NCBI GenBank assembly: GCA_038396585.1
Contig: CP121691.1
Location: 1,674,001 to 1,738,000, forward strand
Source of the DNA: Vallitaleaceae bacterium 9-2
GTDB lineage: Bacteria > Bacillota > Clostridia > Lachnospirales > Vallitaleaceae
Direction of reading: 5' to 3'
DNA: 64,000 nt
The notes under the pieces were generated by a model. That model worked only from the letters and a program-made list of their open reading frames with translations, was not told where the DNA came from and did not search any database. The position numbers were made by a program, and so were the translations under genes. This document shows, one piece after another, positions 34,714 through 43,792 of this stretch; positions within the stretch are counted from its first letter, which is position 1; each line of letters opens with the position of its first letter.

Positions 34714-35904
34714 ATGAATATTCTCGTACTCAATTGTGGAAGCTCGTCACTTAAGTACCAACTAATAAACATGGATGATGAAAGTGTTTTAGCGATTGGA
34801 ATTTGTGAACGTATTGGGATTGAAGGGTCACAGATAAAGCATGAATCAGCGGGAAAAGAAAAAATTGTTTTGAAAACAGAGATGAAAAACCATGAAGATG
34901 CAGTGCGCTATTTGATTAAGGCACTTGTTGATGAAACCCATGGTTGTATTCAGTCAATGCAAGAAATATCAGCTGTAGGACATCGAGTTGTTCATGGCGG
35001 AGAGTTTTTCTCGGATTCAGTAGTTATTGATGAAAAAGTTATTGAAGTTATTGAAGAGTGTGTAGAACTTGCACCGCTTCATAATCCTGCTAACCTTATT
35101 GGTATTCGTGCATGTCAAAGCATTATGCCCGGAGTTCCGATGATTGCTGTATTTGATACGGCGTTTCATCAGACAATGCCGGAAAAGGCATACCTATATG
35201 CAATACCATACGAATACTATGAAAAGTTTAAAATACGACGTTATGGATTCCATGGAACATCCCATAAATTTGTTGCTCATAGAGCGGCAGAAATGTTAGG
35301 CCGACCTATTGAAGAGCTTAAGATTATTGTATGTCATTTGGGAAATGGTGCGAGTGTGTGTGCAGTTGATGGTGGGAAATCTATTGATACATCGATGGGA
35401 TTAACTCCACTAGAAGGACTTGTAATGGGAACACGCAGCGGAGATATCGATCCGGCAATTGTAGATTATATTGCTCAAAAAGAAAATGTGTCGGTACATG
35501 ATGTTATCGAAATATTAAATAAAAAATCAGGAGTTCTTGGACTATCAGGAATCTCCAGTGATTTTAGAGATATACGTTCAGCAGCCAATCAAGGTGATCA
35601 ACATGCTATTCGAACAATGGAAGTTTTTGAATATCGCGTAGCTAAATATATTGGCTCATATGCAGCGACACTTAATGGATTAGATGCCTTAGTATTTACA
35701 GCTGGTTTAGGAGAGAATAACATATCCGTACGTGCTAATATATGTAAACAATTAGGCTATCTTGGTATTGATGTGGATGATGAACTTAACGATTGTTCAG
35801 GTATTGAACGTGACTTTAGCAAAAAAACAGCGACATGTCACTCAATGGTTGTTCCAACGAATGAAGAGTTGATGATTGCACGTGAAACCCTAAAATTAGT
35901 ATAA
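34714..35904 (+). CDS. ackA: Acetate kinase
   Basis: Makes ATP and acetate from acetyl phosphate and ADP. The ASKHA-fold enzyme of 396 residues shows LNCGSSSLKYQ (5-15), GHRVVHGGEFF near 89-99, the active-site region FDTAFHQTMP near 147, HLGNGASVCA near 207, and GTRSGDIDP near 238. AAGGAG precedes the ATG. It is in one unit with pta. Free acetate and ATP are also the substrates of the divergent TmcAL. Confidence 0.98.
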   Translation: MNILVLNCGSSSLKYQLINMDDESVLAIGICERIGIEGSQIKHESAGKEKIVLKTEMKNHEDAVRYLIKALVDETHGCIQSMQEISAVGHRVVHGGEFFSDSVVIDEKVIEVIEECVELAPLHNPANLIGIRACQSIMPGVPMIAVFDTAFHQTMPEKAYLYAIPYEYYEKFKIRRYGFHGTSHKFVAHRAAEMLGRPIEELKIIVCHLGNGASVCAVDGGKSIDTSMGLTPLEGLVMGTRSGDIDPAIVDYIAQKENVSVHDVIEILNKKSGVLGLSGISSDFRDIRSAANQGDQHAIRTMEVFEYRVAKYIGSYAATLNGLDALVFTAGLGENNISVRANICKQLGYLGIDVDDELNDCSGIERDFSKKTATCHSMVVPTNEELMIARETLKLV

Positions 35905-35929
35905 GTTTTATGAACTTGATATAAAATGG

Positions 35930-35958
35930 TTGACAAACAAATTGCTAATGGTTATAAT
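35930..35958 (+). promoter_or_regulatory. Consensus SigA promoter of yceD-rpmF
   Basis: Perfect TTGACA (35930-35935), a 17-base spacer and perfect TATAAT (35953-35958), 48 bases before the yceD start. It is one of two full-consensus promoters in the window, fitting strong expression of rpmF. Confidence 0.9.
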
Positions 35959-36006
35959 AAATTTTGGTGATTTAACATCAGGCAATACCGAAAAGAAGGT
36001 GAATAT

Positions 36007-36510
36007 ATGTTACTACATTTAGTTGAAGCATTTATTCGAAGTGATCAAATAACATTACAGCAGACTTTTAATGATGTTGTTTTTGAAGATGGGTTACATG
36101 AATATCAAGTAGTCGAACCTTTGTCGTGCGACTTAATATTCAAGCGCATTAACGAAAAAGACATTTTGATAGAAGGCATAGCGAGCATAGGGTTGAATAT
36201 TCCATGCGATCGTTGTACTGTGGATGTTATGCAAAATGTGAAGGTTCATATTCATAGATCCGTATCCCTTCATGACAGCGAAGAATTTGCCTACATACAA
36301 GGGGCAGAACTTGATGTGGAAGATTTTTTATTAACAGAACTGTTAATTGAATTTCCGCAAAAAGTATTGTGTTCTGATGAATGTAAGGGTCTATGTGAAC
36401 AATGTGGCGCAAACCTCAATGAGCAAGAATGTTCATGTGAAAAAGGTCATGTTGATATTCGAATGGCTCATTTAAAAGATTTGTTTGAGAGCAAATTTAA
36501 GGAGGTGTAA
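36007..36510 (+). CDS. YceD/DUF177-family protein
   Basis: Family of unknown biochemical role, linked to 23S rRNA accumulation in some bacteria and almost always encoded just before rpmF. The 167 residues include the Cys motif CDRC near 65-68 and a second cluster of Cys near 120-142 (CSDECKGLCEQCG, ECSC) that may bind zinc or iron. AGAAGGTGAA precedes the ATG. It is followed by rpmF 5 bases later. Confidence 0.9.
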   Translation: MLLHLVEAFIRSDQITLQQTFNDVVFEDGLHEYQVVEPLSCDLIFKRINEKDILIEGIASIGLNIPCDRCTVDVMQNVKVHIHRSVSLHDSEEFAYIQGAELDVEDFLLTELLIEFPQKVLCSDECKGLCEQCGANLNEQECSCEKGHVDIRMAHLKDLFESKFKEV

Positions 36511-36515
36511 CTAAG

Positions 36516-36695
36516 ATGGCAGTACCAAAAAGAAAAGTATCCTCAGCACGTAGAGACAAGCGTCGTGCTCAAAGCTGGACGTTATCAGCTCCAAATTTGG
36601 GAAGATGCAGCAAATGTGGTGAGTTAGTGATGCCACACAGAGCTTGTAAAGCATGTGGAACATACAAGAATAAAGTAGTTGTTGAAAAAGAGTAA
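36516..36695 (+). CDS. rpmF: 50S ribosomal protein L32
   Basis: Large-subunit protein of 59 residues. It begins MAVPKRKVSSARRDKRRAQ and has the zinc-binding pairs CSKC at 31-34 and CKAC at 44-47, so it is the C+ form. AAGGAGGTG precedes the ATG. Co-transcription with yceD is the conserved arrangement. Confidence 0.97.
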   Translation: MAVPKRKVSSARRDKRRAQSWTLSAPNLGRCSKCGELVMPHRACKACGTYKNKVVVEKE

Positions 36696-36709
36696 TATGA
36701 TTTTTAAAG

Positions 36710-36741
36710 GCAGGAGGACCTATGGTTTTCCTGCTTTTTTT
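36710..36741 (+). terminator. Rho-independent terminator after rpmF
   Basis: 11-bp stem with two G-T pairs (36710-36720 with 36724-36734), TAT loop and a T7 run. Confidence 0.88.
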
Positions 36742-36753
36742 ATGGCGGTTTGC

Positions 36754-36782
36754 TTGAAAAGTTTGCAAAAAAATAGTATAGT
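36754..36782 (+). promoter_or_regulatory. SigA-type promoter of plsX-acpP
   Basis: TTGAAA (36754-36759), a 17-base spacer and TATAGT (36777-36782), 30 bases before plsX. I see no FapR-type operator around it. Confidence 0.75.
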
Positions 36783-36812
36783 AATCTAAGAACTTATTGA
36801 AAGGGGTACGCT

Positions 36813-37811
36813 ATGAAGCAAGTGAGTATTGCAGTTGATGCAATGGGAGGGGACCATGCACCAGATATTGTTGTTGATGCGGCAATTATGGCAATGGAAC
36901 AAGAGCCGAATATCATATTGACATTATTTGGTAATGAAGCTATGATTAATGATAAGTTAAACGGACGAAGTTATGACCAGAACCGATTGCATATTATCAA
37001 TGCAACGGAAAATATAGATAATAACGAATCGCCTGTCTTAGCTATTCGCAGAAAAAAAGATTCATCCATTGTTAAGGGCTTACGCTATGTCAAAGAAGGA
37101 CATGCAGATGCCTTTGTGTCCGCAGGGAGTACGGGAGCGGTCTTGGCAGGAGGTACATTGATTATTGGGCGCATAAAGGGCATTGAACGACCGGCGCTTG
37201 GTTCTTTTATTCCTACTGCAAATGGAGTGACGCTTTTGATGGATTGTGGAGCAAATGTAGATTCAAAACCAATGTATTTACATCAGTTTGCTAAAATGGG
37301 ATCAAGTTATAGCCAATCCTTTACAGGAAAATCCAAGCCAACAATTGGATTGCTTAATGTTGGCGATGAAGAGAAAAAGGGCAATAGCTTAACAAAAGAG
37401 ACATATGCGCTTTTAAAGCAAGATACTTCTTTGAACTTCATCGGAAATATTGAAGGACGCGATATTGCTTTAGGAAAAGCGGATGTCATCATAGCGGACG
37501 GATTTACAGGCAATCTGATCTTAAAACATACAGAAGGTTTAGCGATGTTTTTACTTACTCAGATTAAGCAAGCAATTACGTCGACCTGGTATTCAAAAAT
37601 AGGTGCACTACTTATAAAAGGTCCATTAAAGAAAATGTTAAAATCTTTTGACTACACTGAATACGGCGGCGCACCTTTATTAGGGCTTGAGGGGCTTGTT
37701 GTCAAGGCACATGGAAGCTCGGATGCAAAAGCATTTAAAAATGCCATACTACAATGTAAAACTTTTTCTGACGAAGATGTAAATAAAAAAATAAAACAAC
37801 AACTTATATAA
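36813..37811 (+). CDS. plsX: Phosphate acyltransferase PlsX
   Basis: Makes acyl phosphate from acyl-ACP and phosphate for phospholipid synthesis. The 332 residues start VSIAVDAMGGDHAPD and contain SAGSTGAVLAGG near 100, MDCGANVDSKP near 145 and GFTGNLILKHTEGL near 230. AAAGGGG precedes the ATG. It is followed 15 bases later by acpP, whose product carries its substrate. Confidence 0.96.
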   Translation: MKQVSIAVDAMGGDHAPDIVVDAAIMAMEQEPNIILTLFGNEAMINDKLNGRSYDQNRLHIINATENIDNNESPVLAIRRKKDSSIVKGLRYVKEGHADAFVSAGSTGAVLAGGTLIIGRIKGIERPALGSFIPTANGVTLLMDCGANVDSKPMYLHQFAKMGSSYSQSFTGKSKPTIGLLNVGDEEKKGNSLTKETYALLKQDTSLNFIGNIEGRDIALGKADVIIADGFTGNLILKHTEGLAMFLLTQIKQAITSTWYSKIGALLIKGPLKKMLKSFDYTEYGGAPLLGLEGLVVKAHGSSDAKAFKNAILQCKTFSDEDVNKKIKQQLI

Positions 37812-37826
37812 TATGGAGGAAATACG

Positions 37827-38066
37827 ATGGACGAAAAAAAACTTTTAGAAATTATTGCGGAATTTACAACATATGAAGCAGACGACATTGATGAATCAAT
37901 GGATTTTGTAGATGATTTAGGTATTGATTCATTAGACTTAGCTCAAATTATCTTAAGTGCAGAGTCGGCATTTGATGTTGATCTTGAAGATGATATGATG
38001 GAAAATGTAAGTACTGTCGGAGATGCTATGGAGATGTTAAGAAACCGTATCGAAGAAATGGAATAA
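37827..38066 (+). CDS. acpP: Acyl carrier protein
   Basis: Carrier of growing fatty acids. The 79-residue acidic protein has the phosphopantetheine attachment motif GIDSLD at about 32-37, with the modified Ser in DSL. GGAGG precedes the ATG. The family's usual DSL-x(D/E) context and the plsX-acpP-rnc order support the call over a specialised carrier protein. Confidence 0.94.
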   Translation: MDEKKLLEIIAEFTTYEADDIDESMDFVDDLGIDSLDLAQIILSAESAFDVDLEDDMMENVSTVGDAMEMLRNRIEEME

Positions 38067-38072
38067 GGGATT

Positions 38073-38109
38073 AACGAACAAGTCGCCTTAGTACTTGTTC
38101 GTTTTTTTT
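38073..38109 (+). terminator. Rho-independent terminator after acpP
   Basis: 11-bp stem (38073-38083 with 38093-38103), 9-base loop and a T8 run. It ends 27 bases before the rnc start, so rnc is either read through or has its own weak promoter. Confidence 0.88.
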
Positions 38110-38136
38110 GATGTGTTATATAATGAGGAGGAACCC

Positions 38137-38826
38137 ATGAAATATAAAAAATTACATGAGTTTGAATCAGTAATTTCATATCCGTTTGAGAATATGAAAT
38201 TACTGATTCAATCTCTAACCCATAGTTCATATGCTAATGAACATAATCTAAAAAAAATTGAAAATAATGAACGGTTGGAATTTCTTGGAGATGCAGTTCT
38301 TGAAATTGTAACAAGCGATTATTTATATCGAAAATATCCGGATAACCTTGAAGGTGAGTTAACAAAATTAAGGGCAAGTTTGGTTTGCGAACCGACACTA
38401 GCAACTTTTGCTAGAGAAATCTCGTTAGGCTCATACCTATTGTTGGGAAAAGGTGAAGACGCCTCTGGTGGACGAGAGCGAGATTCCGTTTTATCCGATA
38501 CAGTTGAAGCGCTGATTGGAGCAATCTATTTAGATGGCGGTATTGATAAGGCTAGGACATTTATTGAGCGTACATTATTATCAGACATCCCGTCAAGACA
38601 ACGTTTTGTAGACAGCAAAACACAGCTTCAAGAATATATTCAACAGTTTAGTGAGCAGCCTATTGAATATCGCGTGATGAGTGAAACAGGACCGGATCAT
38701 GATAAACATTTTGAAGTGCATGTATATCACAACGAGGCGGTTGTCGGACAAGGATCTGGGCGAAGTAAAAAAAGTGCGGAACAAAGTGCGGCCATGGATG
38801 CGTTATCAAAAATCGAAAATAAATAA
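38137..38826 (+). CDS. rnc: Ribonuclease III
   Basis: Cuts double-stranded RNA: 30S rRNA precursor, structured mRNAs and antisense pairs. The 229 residues comprise an endonuclease domain with the signature NERLEFLGDAVLE at 44-56, acidic residues in DTVEALIGAIYLDGG near 115-130, and a C-terminal dsRNA-binding domain from about 152 with DSKTQLQEYIQQ. I chose ATG 38137 because GAGGAGGAA lies just upstream and an earlier start would lie in the acpP terminator. Codons 9-25 contain a perfect 20-bp inverted repeat, described separately. It leads into smc and ftsY, as in many Firmicutes. Confidence 0.97.
   Translation: MKYKKLHEFESVISYPFENMKLLIQSLTHSSYANEHNLKKIENNERLEFLGDAVLEIVTSDYLYRKYPDNLEGELTKLRASLVCEPTLATFAREISLGSYLLLGKGEDASGGRERDSVLSDTVEALIGAIYLDGGIDKARTFIERTLLSDIPSRQRFVDSKTQLQEYIQQFSEQPIEYRVMSETGPDHDKHFEVHVYHNEAVVGQGSGRSKKSAEQSAAMDALSKIENK
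38162..38211 (+). repeat. Perfect 20-bp inverted repeat inside the 5' end of rnc
   Basis: Left arm 38162-38181 and right arm 38192-38211 are exact reverse complements, separated by 10 bases (38182-38191). In rnc mRNA this makes a 20-bp uninterrupted RNA duplex about 25 bases after the start codon. It has no T-run and is not a terminator. Because of the symmetry the minus strand encodes the same peptide pieces (ESVISY, MKLLIQ). Confidence 0.9.
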
Positions 38827-38838
38827 GAGGGTAGTTTT

Positions 38839-41800
38839 ATGTATCTAAAAAGTATTGATTTATATGGCTTTAAATCTTTTGCCAACAAAATGATTTTTAA
38901 ATTTGATAAAGGAATTACAGGCATAGTCGGTCCTAATGGCAGTGGGAAAAGCAATGTAGCAGATGCTGTTCGCTGGGTATTAGGAGAGCAAAGTGCAAAA
39001 CAGTTACGTGGAAGTAAGATGGAAGATGTTATTTTTGCAGGGACTGAAACACGTCGAGCATTGGGATATTGTCAGGTAGATTTAACGATAGATAACAGCG
39101 ATGGTAAAATGCCAATAGACTATCGTGAAGTGACTGTTTCTAGGCGCGTATATCGTTCAGGCGAAAGTGCATATTATATTAATGGGACTGCTTGTCGGTT
39201 AAAAGACGTTCATGAACTATTTATGGATACGGGTGTTGGGCGTGAAGGATACTCGATTATTGGACAAGGACAGGTAGATAAAATCCTTTCCTCAAAACCC
39301 AATGACCGTAGAGACTTATTTGATGAAGCCGCCGGAATCGTAAAATATAAAACGCGAAAACTAGCAGCAACAAAAAAACTGGAAAGTGGAGAGACCGACT
39401 TAGAACGGATTTCCGATATTATTGGTGAACTTGAGACACAAAAAGATGGATTAAAAGATCAGGCAGAAGTTGCAAGAGTCTATTTGGATTATCGTGAAGA
39501 ACTAAAAAAGCTGGAAATTAACAGCTTTATTCGTCTTATTGATGAGTTTGAAGTAAAACTCAAAGAACTCAAAGAAAATGAGCAGCGCATTCAAAAAGAA
39601 TATGAAGAAAAAAATGCAACGCATAAGCAATTGCAACAAAAGTATCACGAATATGAAGAACAGTTTAAAGTGATTGAAGAAGAGCTAGATACATATCGTG
39701 ATGATATTACATCGACGTCTTTGGCTATTGAAAAACTGCAATCAACGATGCGTCTGTCGGAAGAAAAGACAAAAAACAGTGTAATACAAATTGAAAAGTT
39801 AACCAATGAGATTCAACGACTTGAAGACATGGAGATGCGCCGTCGGATAGAACTTAATGAAATTAAGGATTTAAAAGAAAAACAAGTACATAAGATAAAA
39901 CTTCAAGAAGAAGTAATTAGTGAGCATCAGAAAGTCTCAGAGCATATACAGCAAGAAATCACGTCCTATGAAAATGAAATAGACACGATACAAACGGATA
40001 TGATACAACGCCTTAATGAAGGGTCAAATATAAAAGGACAAGTGCACCGCAGCGAGGTCATGATAGAAAATAATCGCTCACGTTTGGAACAGCTGTCCTC
40101 ACGTAAGGTCATTGCCATGGAAACAGTTCAAACATTGGCCCAGGAATTGACCAATGCACAACATGCTTTAGATGCCTTCGAAAAGAAACAACAAGAGTTG
40201 CTAGATCAAAAGCTTAAGATTCGAAGTGTCATAGGAAAAAACGAAGCAACACTTGTAAATGAAAAGAAAAAGGCGCAAGAAATCATCTATGAGCTTAACA
40301 AAAATCAATCCAAATTGGATGCAATTAAAGGTATGGAAGAACAGTATGATGGATATTTCTTCAGCGTAAAAAAAGTCATGGAGTTAAAAGATCCAGGAGC
40401 GTTGGGGGTTGTTGCAGAATTGATTCGTGTGCCATCAAAATATACGGCGGCTATTGAACTGGCATTAGGGTCGAATCTACAAAATATTGTGACAACCAAT
40501 GAACAAAAAGCGAAGGGATTTATTGAGTATCTTAAAAAAAATAAATATGGACGAGGAACTTTTTTACCGCTTACGACAGTTAAAGGTCATTGTATTCAAT
40601 CGTTTAAGAAAACAGATGGATTTATAGGGATTGCAAGTGAATTAATTGAGTGTGATGAAGCGTATAGACCAATTATACGTCAGCTTTTAGGGCGTATTCT
40701 CGTGGTTGATCATATTGAAAATGGTATAAAGCTTGCAAAGGCTAATCAACAAAAAGTACGTATCATAACCCTTGAAGGGGAAGTAATCAATCCTGGGGGA
40801 GCTATGAGTGGTGGTGCCTTCAAAAATGAAAAGGGACAATTGCTTTCCAGAAAGAATGATATTGAGTCCTTAGAAGCCAATATAAAAGCCATGCAAGAAA
40901 CTGTGAACACAAAGCAAAAAGAAATCTTAAGTGCTGAAGATGAACTCCAATCGCTAAAAGATAACATTGAGTCTATACAGGCGCAAGAGCAAACGATGAA
41001 TATCGAGCATCATACGATGATAACTCAGATGAATACCAACCAAAGCGAACATGTGAAGTTTCAGCAAGAATTAAAAAATATAAGTGCTGAAGTTGAGACG
41101 TTAAAAGCAGAGACAGAGCAACTGCGTGAAGAGAAAGAACAGCTGTCCTCTCAATTAAGTACTTCTCAAATTGATCATGTTGATGCGGAGTCACGCGTCG
41201 AAACCCTTAATGAGAAAATTCAAGTGCTTAAAGAAGACTTGAAGCTGATTATGGAAGACTTAACCAGCGATAAAATGGCATTGACAACGCTACAAGAACA
41301 AATGCGCCATTATGAGGAAAATATTAAACGCCTCATTGAAGGGTTGGAAGACCATACGGACTCCATTCAACGTATTCGTGAAGAAATTCAAGGGTATGAG
41401 TTAAGCAACTTAAAAGAAACCCAAAATCTTCAAAAAAGCCAAGAAGAACAAATAATAGAAAAAGAAAAATTACTTGAGTTAAATACAAAAGTTAATGAAC
41501 TTAAGTTTCAACGTCAAGATATTCAAGTCCAAAAAGGACAGATGGATGCAAAGCGTGAGATGGCTTATGAAGAGTTTAATCAATTAGAAAAAGAATTAAT
41601 TCGTATCAGTGGTAATATTGAGCGAAATGAAATGCAAAAAGAAACACAAATCAATTATATGTGGGATGAATACGAACTAACATATACAAAGGCATTGACG
41701 TTTAAAACAGAAATAGAATTAGCAGAATCAACCATTAAAAGTAAAATTGCATCGATTAAAAGTGAAATCAAGCAACTGGGTGATGTAAATGTTCATGCTA

Positions 41801-42399
41801 TTGAAGAATACCGACAAGTAAAGGAACGCTATACATTTTTATCTTCTCAGCGTGAAGATTTGATAACCGCCAAAGAAAAACTCTTGGGGATTATTCAAGA
41901 GCTGGATGAACAAATGACCGCTCAGTTTCGGGAAAAGTTCAATGAAATCAATGCTCAGTTTAACACTGTTTTTAAAGAACTCTTTGGTGGAGGAAAAGGA
42001 TTTTTAGAGTTGACAGATGATGAAGATATTCTGTCAGCAGGAATTACTATTATTGCGCAGCCACCAGGCAAAAAACTTCAAAACATGATGTTGCTCTCTG
42101 GTGGAGAAAGAGCGTTTACAGCAATTGCATTATTGTTTGCCATCCAAAGTCTACGTCCTTCACCATTTTGCGTATTAGATGAAATTGAAGCAGCACTTGA
42201 TGATGCCAATGTAGATCGTTTTGCGACATATTTGCAAAAACTTACACATCAGACGCAGTTTATTGTTATCACCCATAGAAAAGGGACCATGGAAGCCGCG
42301 AATGCACTGTATGGAATTACAATGCAAGAAAAAGGCGTGTCAACCCAAGTATCCGTAAAATTAATACAAGATCAGCTTGATCATACAACAAAAGAATAG
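38839..42399 (+). CDS. smc: Chromosome segregation protein SMC
   Basis: Condensin ATPase that compacts and segregates the chromosome together with ScpA and ScpB. The 1186 residues have the N-terminal Walker A GPNGSGKSN near 32-40, a long coiled coil, a hinge at about 510-680 with conserved Gly-rich GGAMSGGA, a second coiled coil, and the C-terminal signature LLSGGERAFTAIAL near 1090 with Walker B VLDEIEAALDDANV. It lies 12 bases after rnc and 12 before ftsY, all on one strand. Confidence 0.98.
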   Translation: MYLKSIDLYGFKSFANKMIFKFDKGITGIVGPNGSGKSNVADAVRWVLGEQSAKQLRGSKMEDVIFAGTETRRALGYCQVDLTIDNSDGKMPIDYREVTVSRRVYRSGESAYYINGTACRLKDVHELFMDTGVGREGYSIIGQGQVDKILSSKPNDRRDLFDEAAGIVKYKTRKLAATKKLESGETDLERISDIIGELETQKDGLKDQAEVARVYLDYREELKKLEINSFIRLIDEFEVKLKELKENEQRIQKEYEEKNATHKQLQQKYHEYEEQFKVIEEELDTYRDDITSTSLAIEKLQSTMRLSEEKTKNSVIQIEKLTNEIQRLEDMEMRRRIELNEIKDLKEKQVHKIKLQEEVISEHQKVSEHIQQEITSYENEIDTIQTDMIQRLNEGSNIKGQVHRSEVMIENNRSRLEQLSSRKVIAMETVQTLAQELTNAQHALDAFEKKQQELLDQKLKIRSVIGKNEATLVNEKKKAQEIIYELNKNQSKLDAIKGMEEQYDGYFFSVKKVMELKDPGALGVVAELIRVPSKYTAAIELALGSNLQNIVTTNEQKAKGFIEYLKKNKYGRGTFLPLTTVKGHCIQSFKKTDGFIGIASELIECDEAYRPIIRQLLGRILVVDHIENGIKLAKANQQKVRIITLEGEVINPGGAMSGGAFKNEKGQLLSRKNDIESLEANIKAMQETVNTKQKEILSAEDELQSLKDNIESIQAQEQTMNIEHHTMITQMNTNQSEHVKFQQELKNISAEVETLKAETEQLREEKEQLSSQLSTSQIDHVDAESRVETLNEKIQVLKEDLKLIMEDLTSDKMALTTLQEQMRHYEENIKRLIEGLEDHTDSIQRIREEIQGYELSNLKETQNLQKSQEEQIIEKEKLLELNTKVNELKFQRQDIQVQKGQMDAKREMAYEEFNQLEKELIRISGNIERNEMQKETQINYMWDEYELTYTKALTFKTEIELAESTIKSKIASIKSEIKQLGDVNVHAIEEYRQVKERYTFLSSQREDLITAKEKLLGIIQELDEQMTAQFREKFNEINAQFNTVFKELFGGGKGFLELTDDEDILSAGITIIAQPPGKKLQNMMLLSGGERAFTAIALLFAIQSLRPSPFCVLDEIEAALDDANVDRFATYLQKLTHQTQFIVITHRKGTMEAANALYGITMQEKGVSTQVSVKLIQDQLDHTTKE

Positions 42400-42411
42400 C
42401 GAGGTTTATAT

Positions 42412-43362
42412 ATGGCAGAAAAAAAAGGTTTTTTTAGTAAATTAGTAAGTGGATTAACCAAAACACGTGATCAATTTTTAGGTGGAGTTGAGGATGTTCT
42501 AAAAAATTTCAAATCGATTGATGAAGAATTTTATGAAGAGCTTGAAGAAGCATTAATTATGGCAGACTTAGGTGTGCCTACAACCATGACAATCATTGAA
42601 GATTTGCGAAAAAAAGTGAAAGAACAGAAATTGACCAATACAGAACAGGTGCGTCAGCTCTTAGCAGATGAACTGAAAGAATTAATGCATGTAGATCATG
42701 ATGCCTATGCCTTTACAGAACAAAAAACAGTTGTTCTTGTTATTGGCGTTAATGGTGTAGGAAAAACGACATCAATTGGAAAGTTAGCAAGTCAATATAA
42801 GGCTGAAGGGAAAAAAGTCATGCTTGCAGCTGCAGATACATTCCGTGCAGCAGCCATTGATCAGTTACAAGAATGGGCTAGTCGTGCCGATGTTCCAATT
42901 ATTGCTCAAGGAGAAAATTCAGACCCGGCAGCAGTGGTTTATGATGCTGTCCAATCAGCAAAGGCTAAAAATACAGATATACTTATCTGTGATACAGCCG
43001 GACGCTTGCACAATAAGAAAAATTTGATGGATGAGCTGAATAAGATTCATCGCATAATTGCGAGGGAATATCCGGATGCGCATAAAGAAGTACTGCTAGT
43101 CCTAGACGCCACTACGGGGCAAAATGCTTTGCAGCAAGCAAAATTATTTAAAGAAGTCGCAGATATTACCGGCGTAGTTTTAACAAAACTTGACGGTACG
43201 GCTAAAGGTGGAATTGCCATTGCGATTCAGTCCGATCTAAAACTACCTGTTAAGTATATTGGAGTGGGAGAAGGAATTGATGATATGCGCCCCTTTGATT
43301 CAAACGATTTCGTCGACGCTTTATTTAATATTGAATCGGATAAAATTTCTGTTGACAAATAG
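42412..43362 (+). CDS. ftsY: Signal recognition particle receptor FtsY
   Basis: Membrane-associated SRP receptor GTPase that receives ribosome-SRP complexes for co-translational export. The 316 residues comprise the N domain, a G domain with GVNGVGKTTSIGKLA near 109-123, DTFRAAAIDQL, DTAGRLHNKKNLM near 195 and TKLDGTAKGG near 260. It lacks a long acidic A domain, as in many Gram-positives. The promoter of the next unit overlaps its last codons. Confidence 0.97.
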   Translation: MAEKKGFFSKLVSGLTKTRDQFLGGVEDVLKNFKSIDEEFYEELEEALIMADLGVPTTMTIIEDLRKKVKEQKLTNTEQVRQLLADELKELMHVDHDAYAFTEQKTVVLVIGVNGVGKTTSIGKLASQYKAEGKKVMLAAADTFRAAAIDQLQEWASRADVPIIAQGENSDPAAVVYDAVQSAKAKNTDILICDTAGRLHNKKNLMDELNKIHRIIAREYPDAHKEVLLVLDATTGQNALQQAKLFKEVADITGVVLTKLDGTAKGGIAIAIQSDLKLPVKYIGVGEGIDDMRPFDSNDFVDALFNIESDKISVDK

Positions 43363-43380
43363 GTTTTTTATCTGTATAAT
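43352..43380 (+). promoter_or_regulatory. Consensus SigA promoter of ylxM-ffh, overlapping the ftsY stop
   Basis: Perfect TTGACA (43352-43357, coding for the last ftsY codons), a 17-base spacer and perfect TATAAT (43375-43380), 43 bases before ylxM. Confidence 0.88.
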
Positions 43381-43423
43381 ACCGTCTGTAAAGTAATTGT
43401 ACTTGACAGGCAAGGTGGAAGCA

Positions 43424-43759
43424 ATGGATGATTTAGGATATAAAACAATGTTATATGATTTCTATGGAAATATGATGACACAACGTCAAAAAGAAGTCTA
43501 TGAAGAATATTATCTTAATGATCTTTCTCTTGGAGAAATTGCTCAAAAATTGAATATTAGTCGGGCAGCTGTCCATGATAATATAAAACGCAGTGAAAAA
43601 GCACTTGTAAATTATGAACAATCTCTTGGATTGATACATCAGTTTCAAGAAAATCAGATTCTCTTGGAAAAGATTTTAGAATTAACTAAGGAAGAAGATA
43701 CCAAATTTGCACTTGAATCAATACGTGGATTAGTATCCGAAGTTCTTAAAAATTTATAG
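43424..43759 (+). CDS. YlxM-family helix-turn-helix protein
   Basis: Small SRP-associated protein of 111 residues that is nearly always encoded before ffh and is reported to modulate SRP. It has a sigma-70 region 4-like helix-turn-helix: LSLGEIAQKLNISRAAVHDNIKR at about 33-55. AAGGTGGAA precedes the ATG at 43424. It has its own strong promoter and is followed 33 bases later by ffh. Confidence 0.92.
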   Translation: MDDLGYKTMLYDFYGNMMTQRQKEVYEEYYLNDLSLGEIAQKLNISRAAVHDNIKRSEKALVNYEQSLGLIHQFQENQILLEKILELTKEEDTKFALESIRGLVSEVLKNL

Positions 43760-43792
43760 TACTATAGATTGTCGGCATAGAAAGGATTACAC

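Noticed and set aside
38096-38124. TTGTTC-N17-TATAAT before rnc
   Set aside because: The -35 half is part of the acpP terminator, and the start would fall in the rnc ribosome site.
37943-38230. Minus-strand open frame across acpP and rnc
   Set aside because: It only mirrors the plus-strand genes; its similarity to the RNase III start comes from the perfect inverted repeat.
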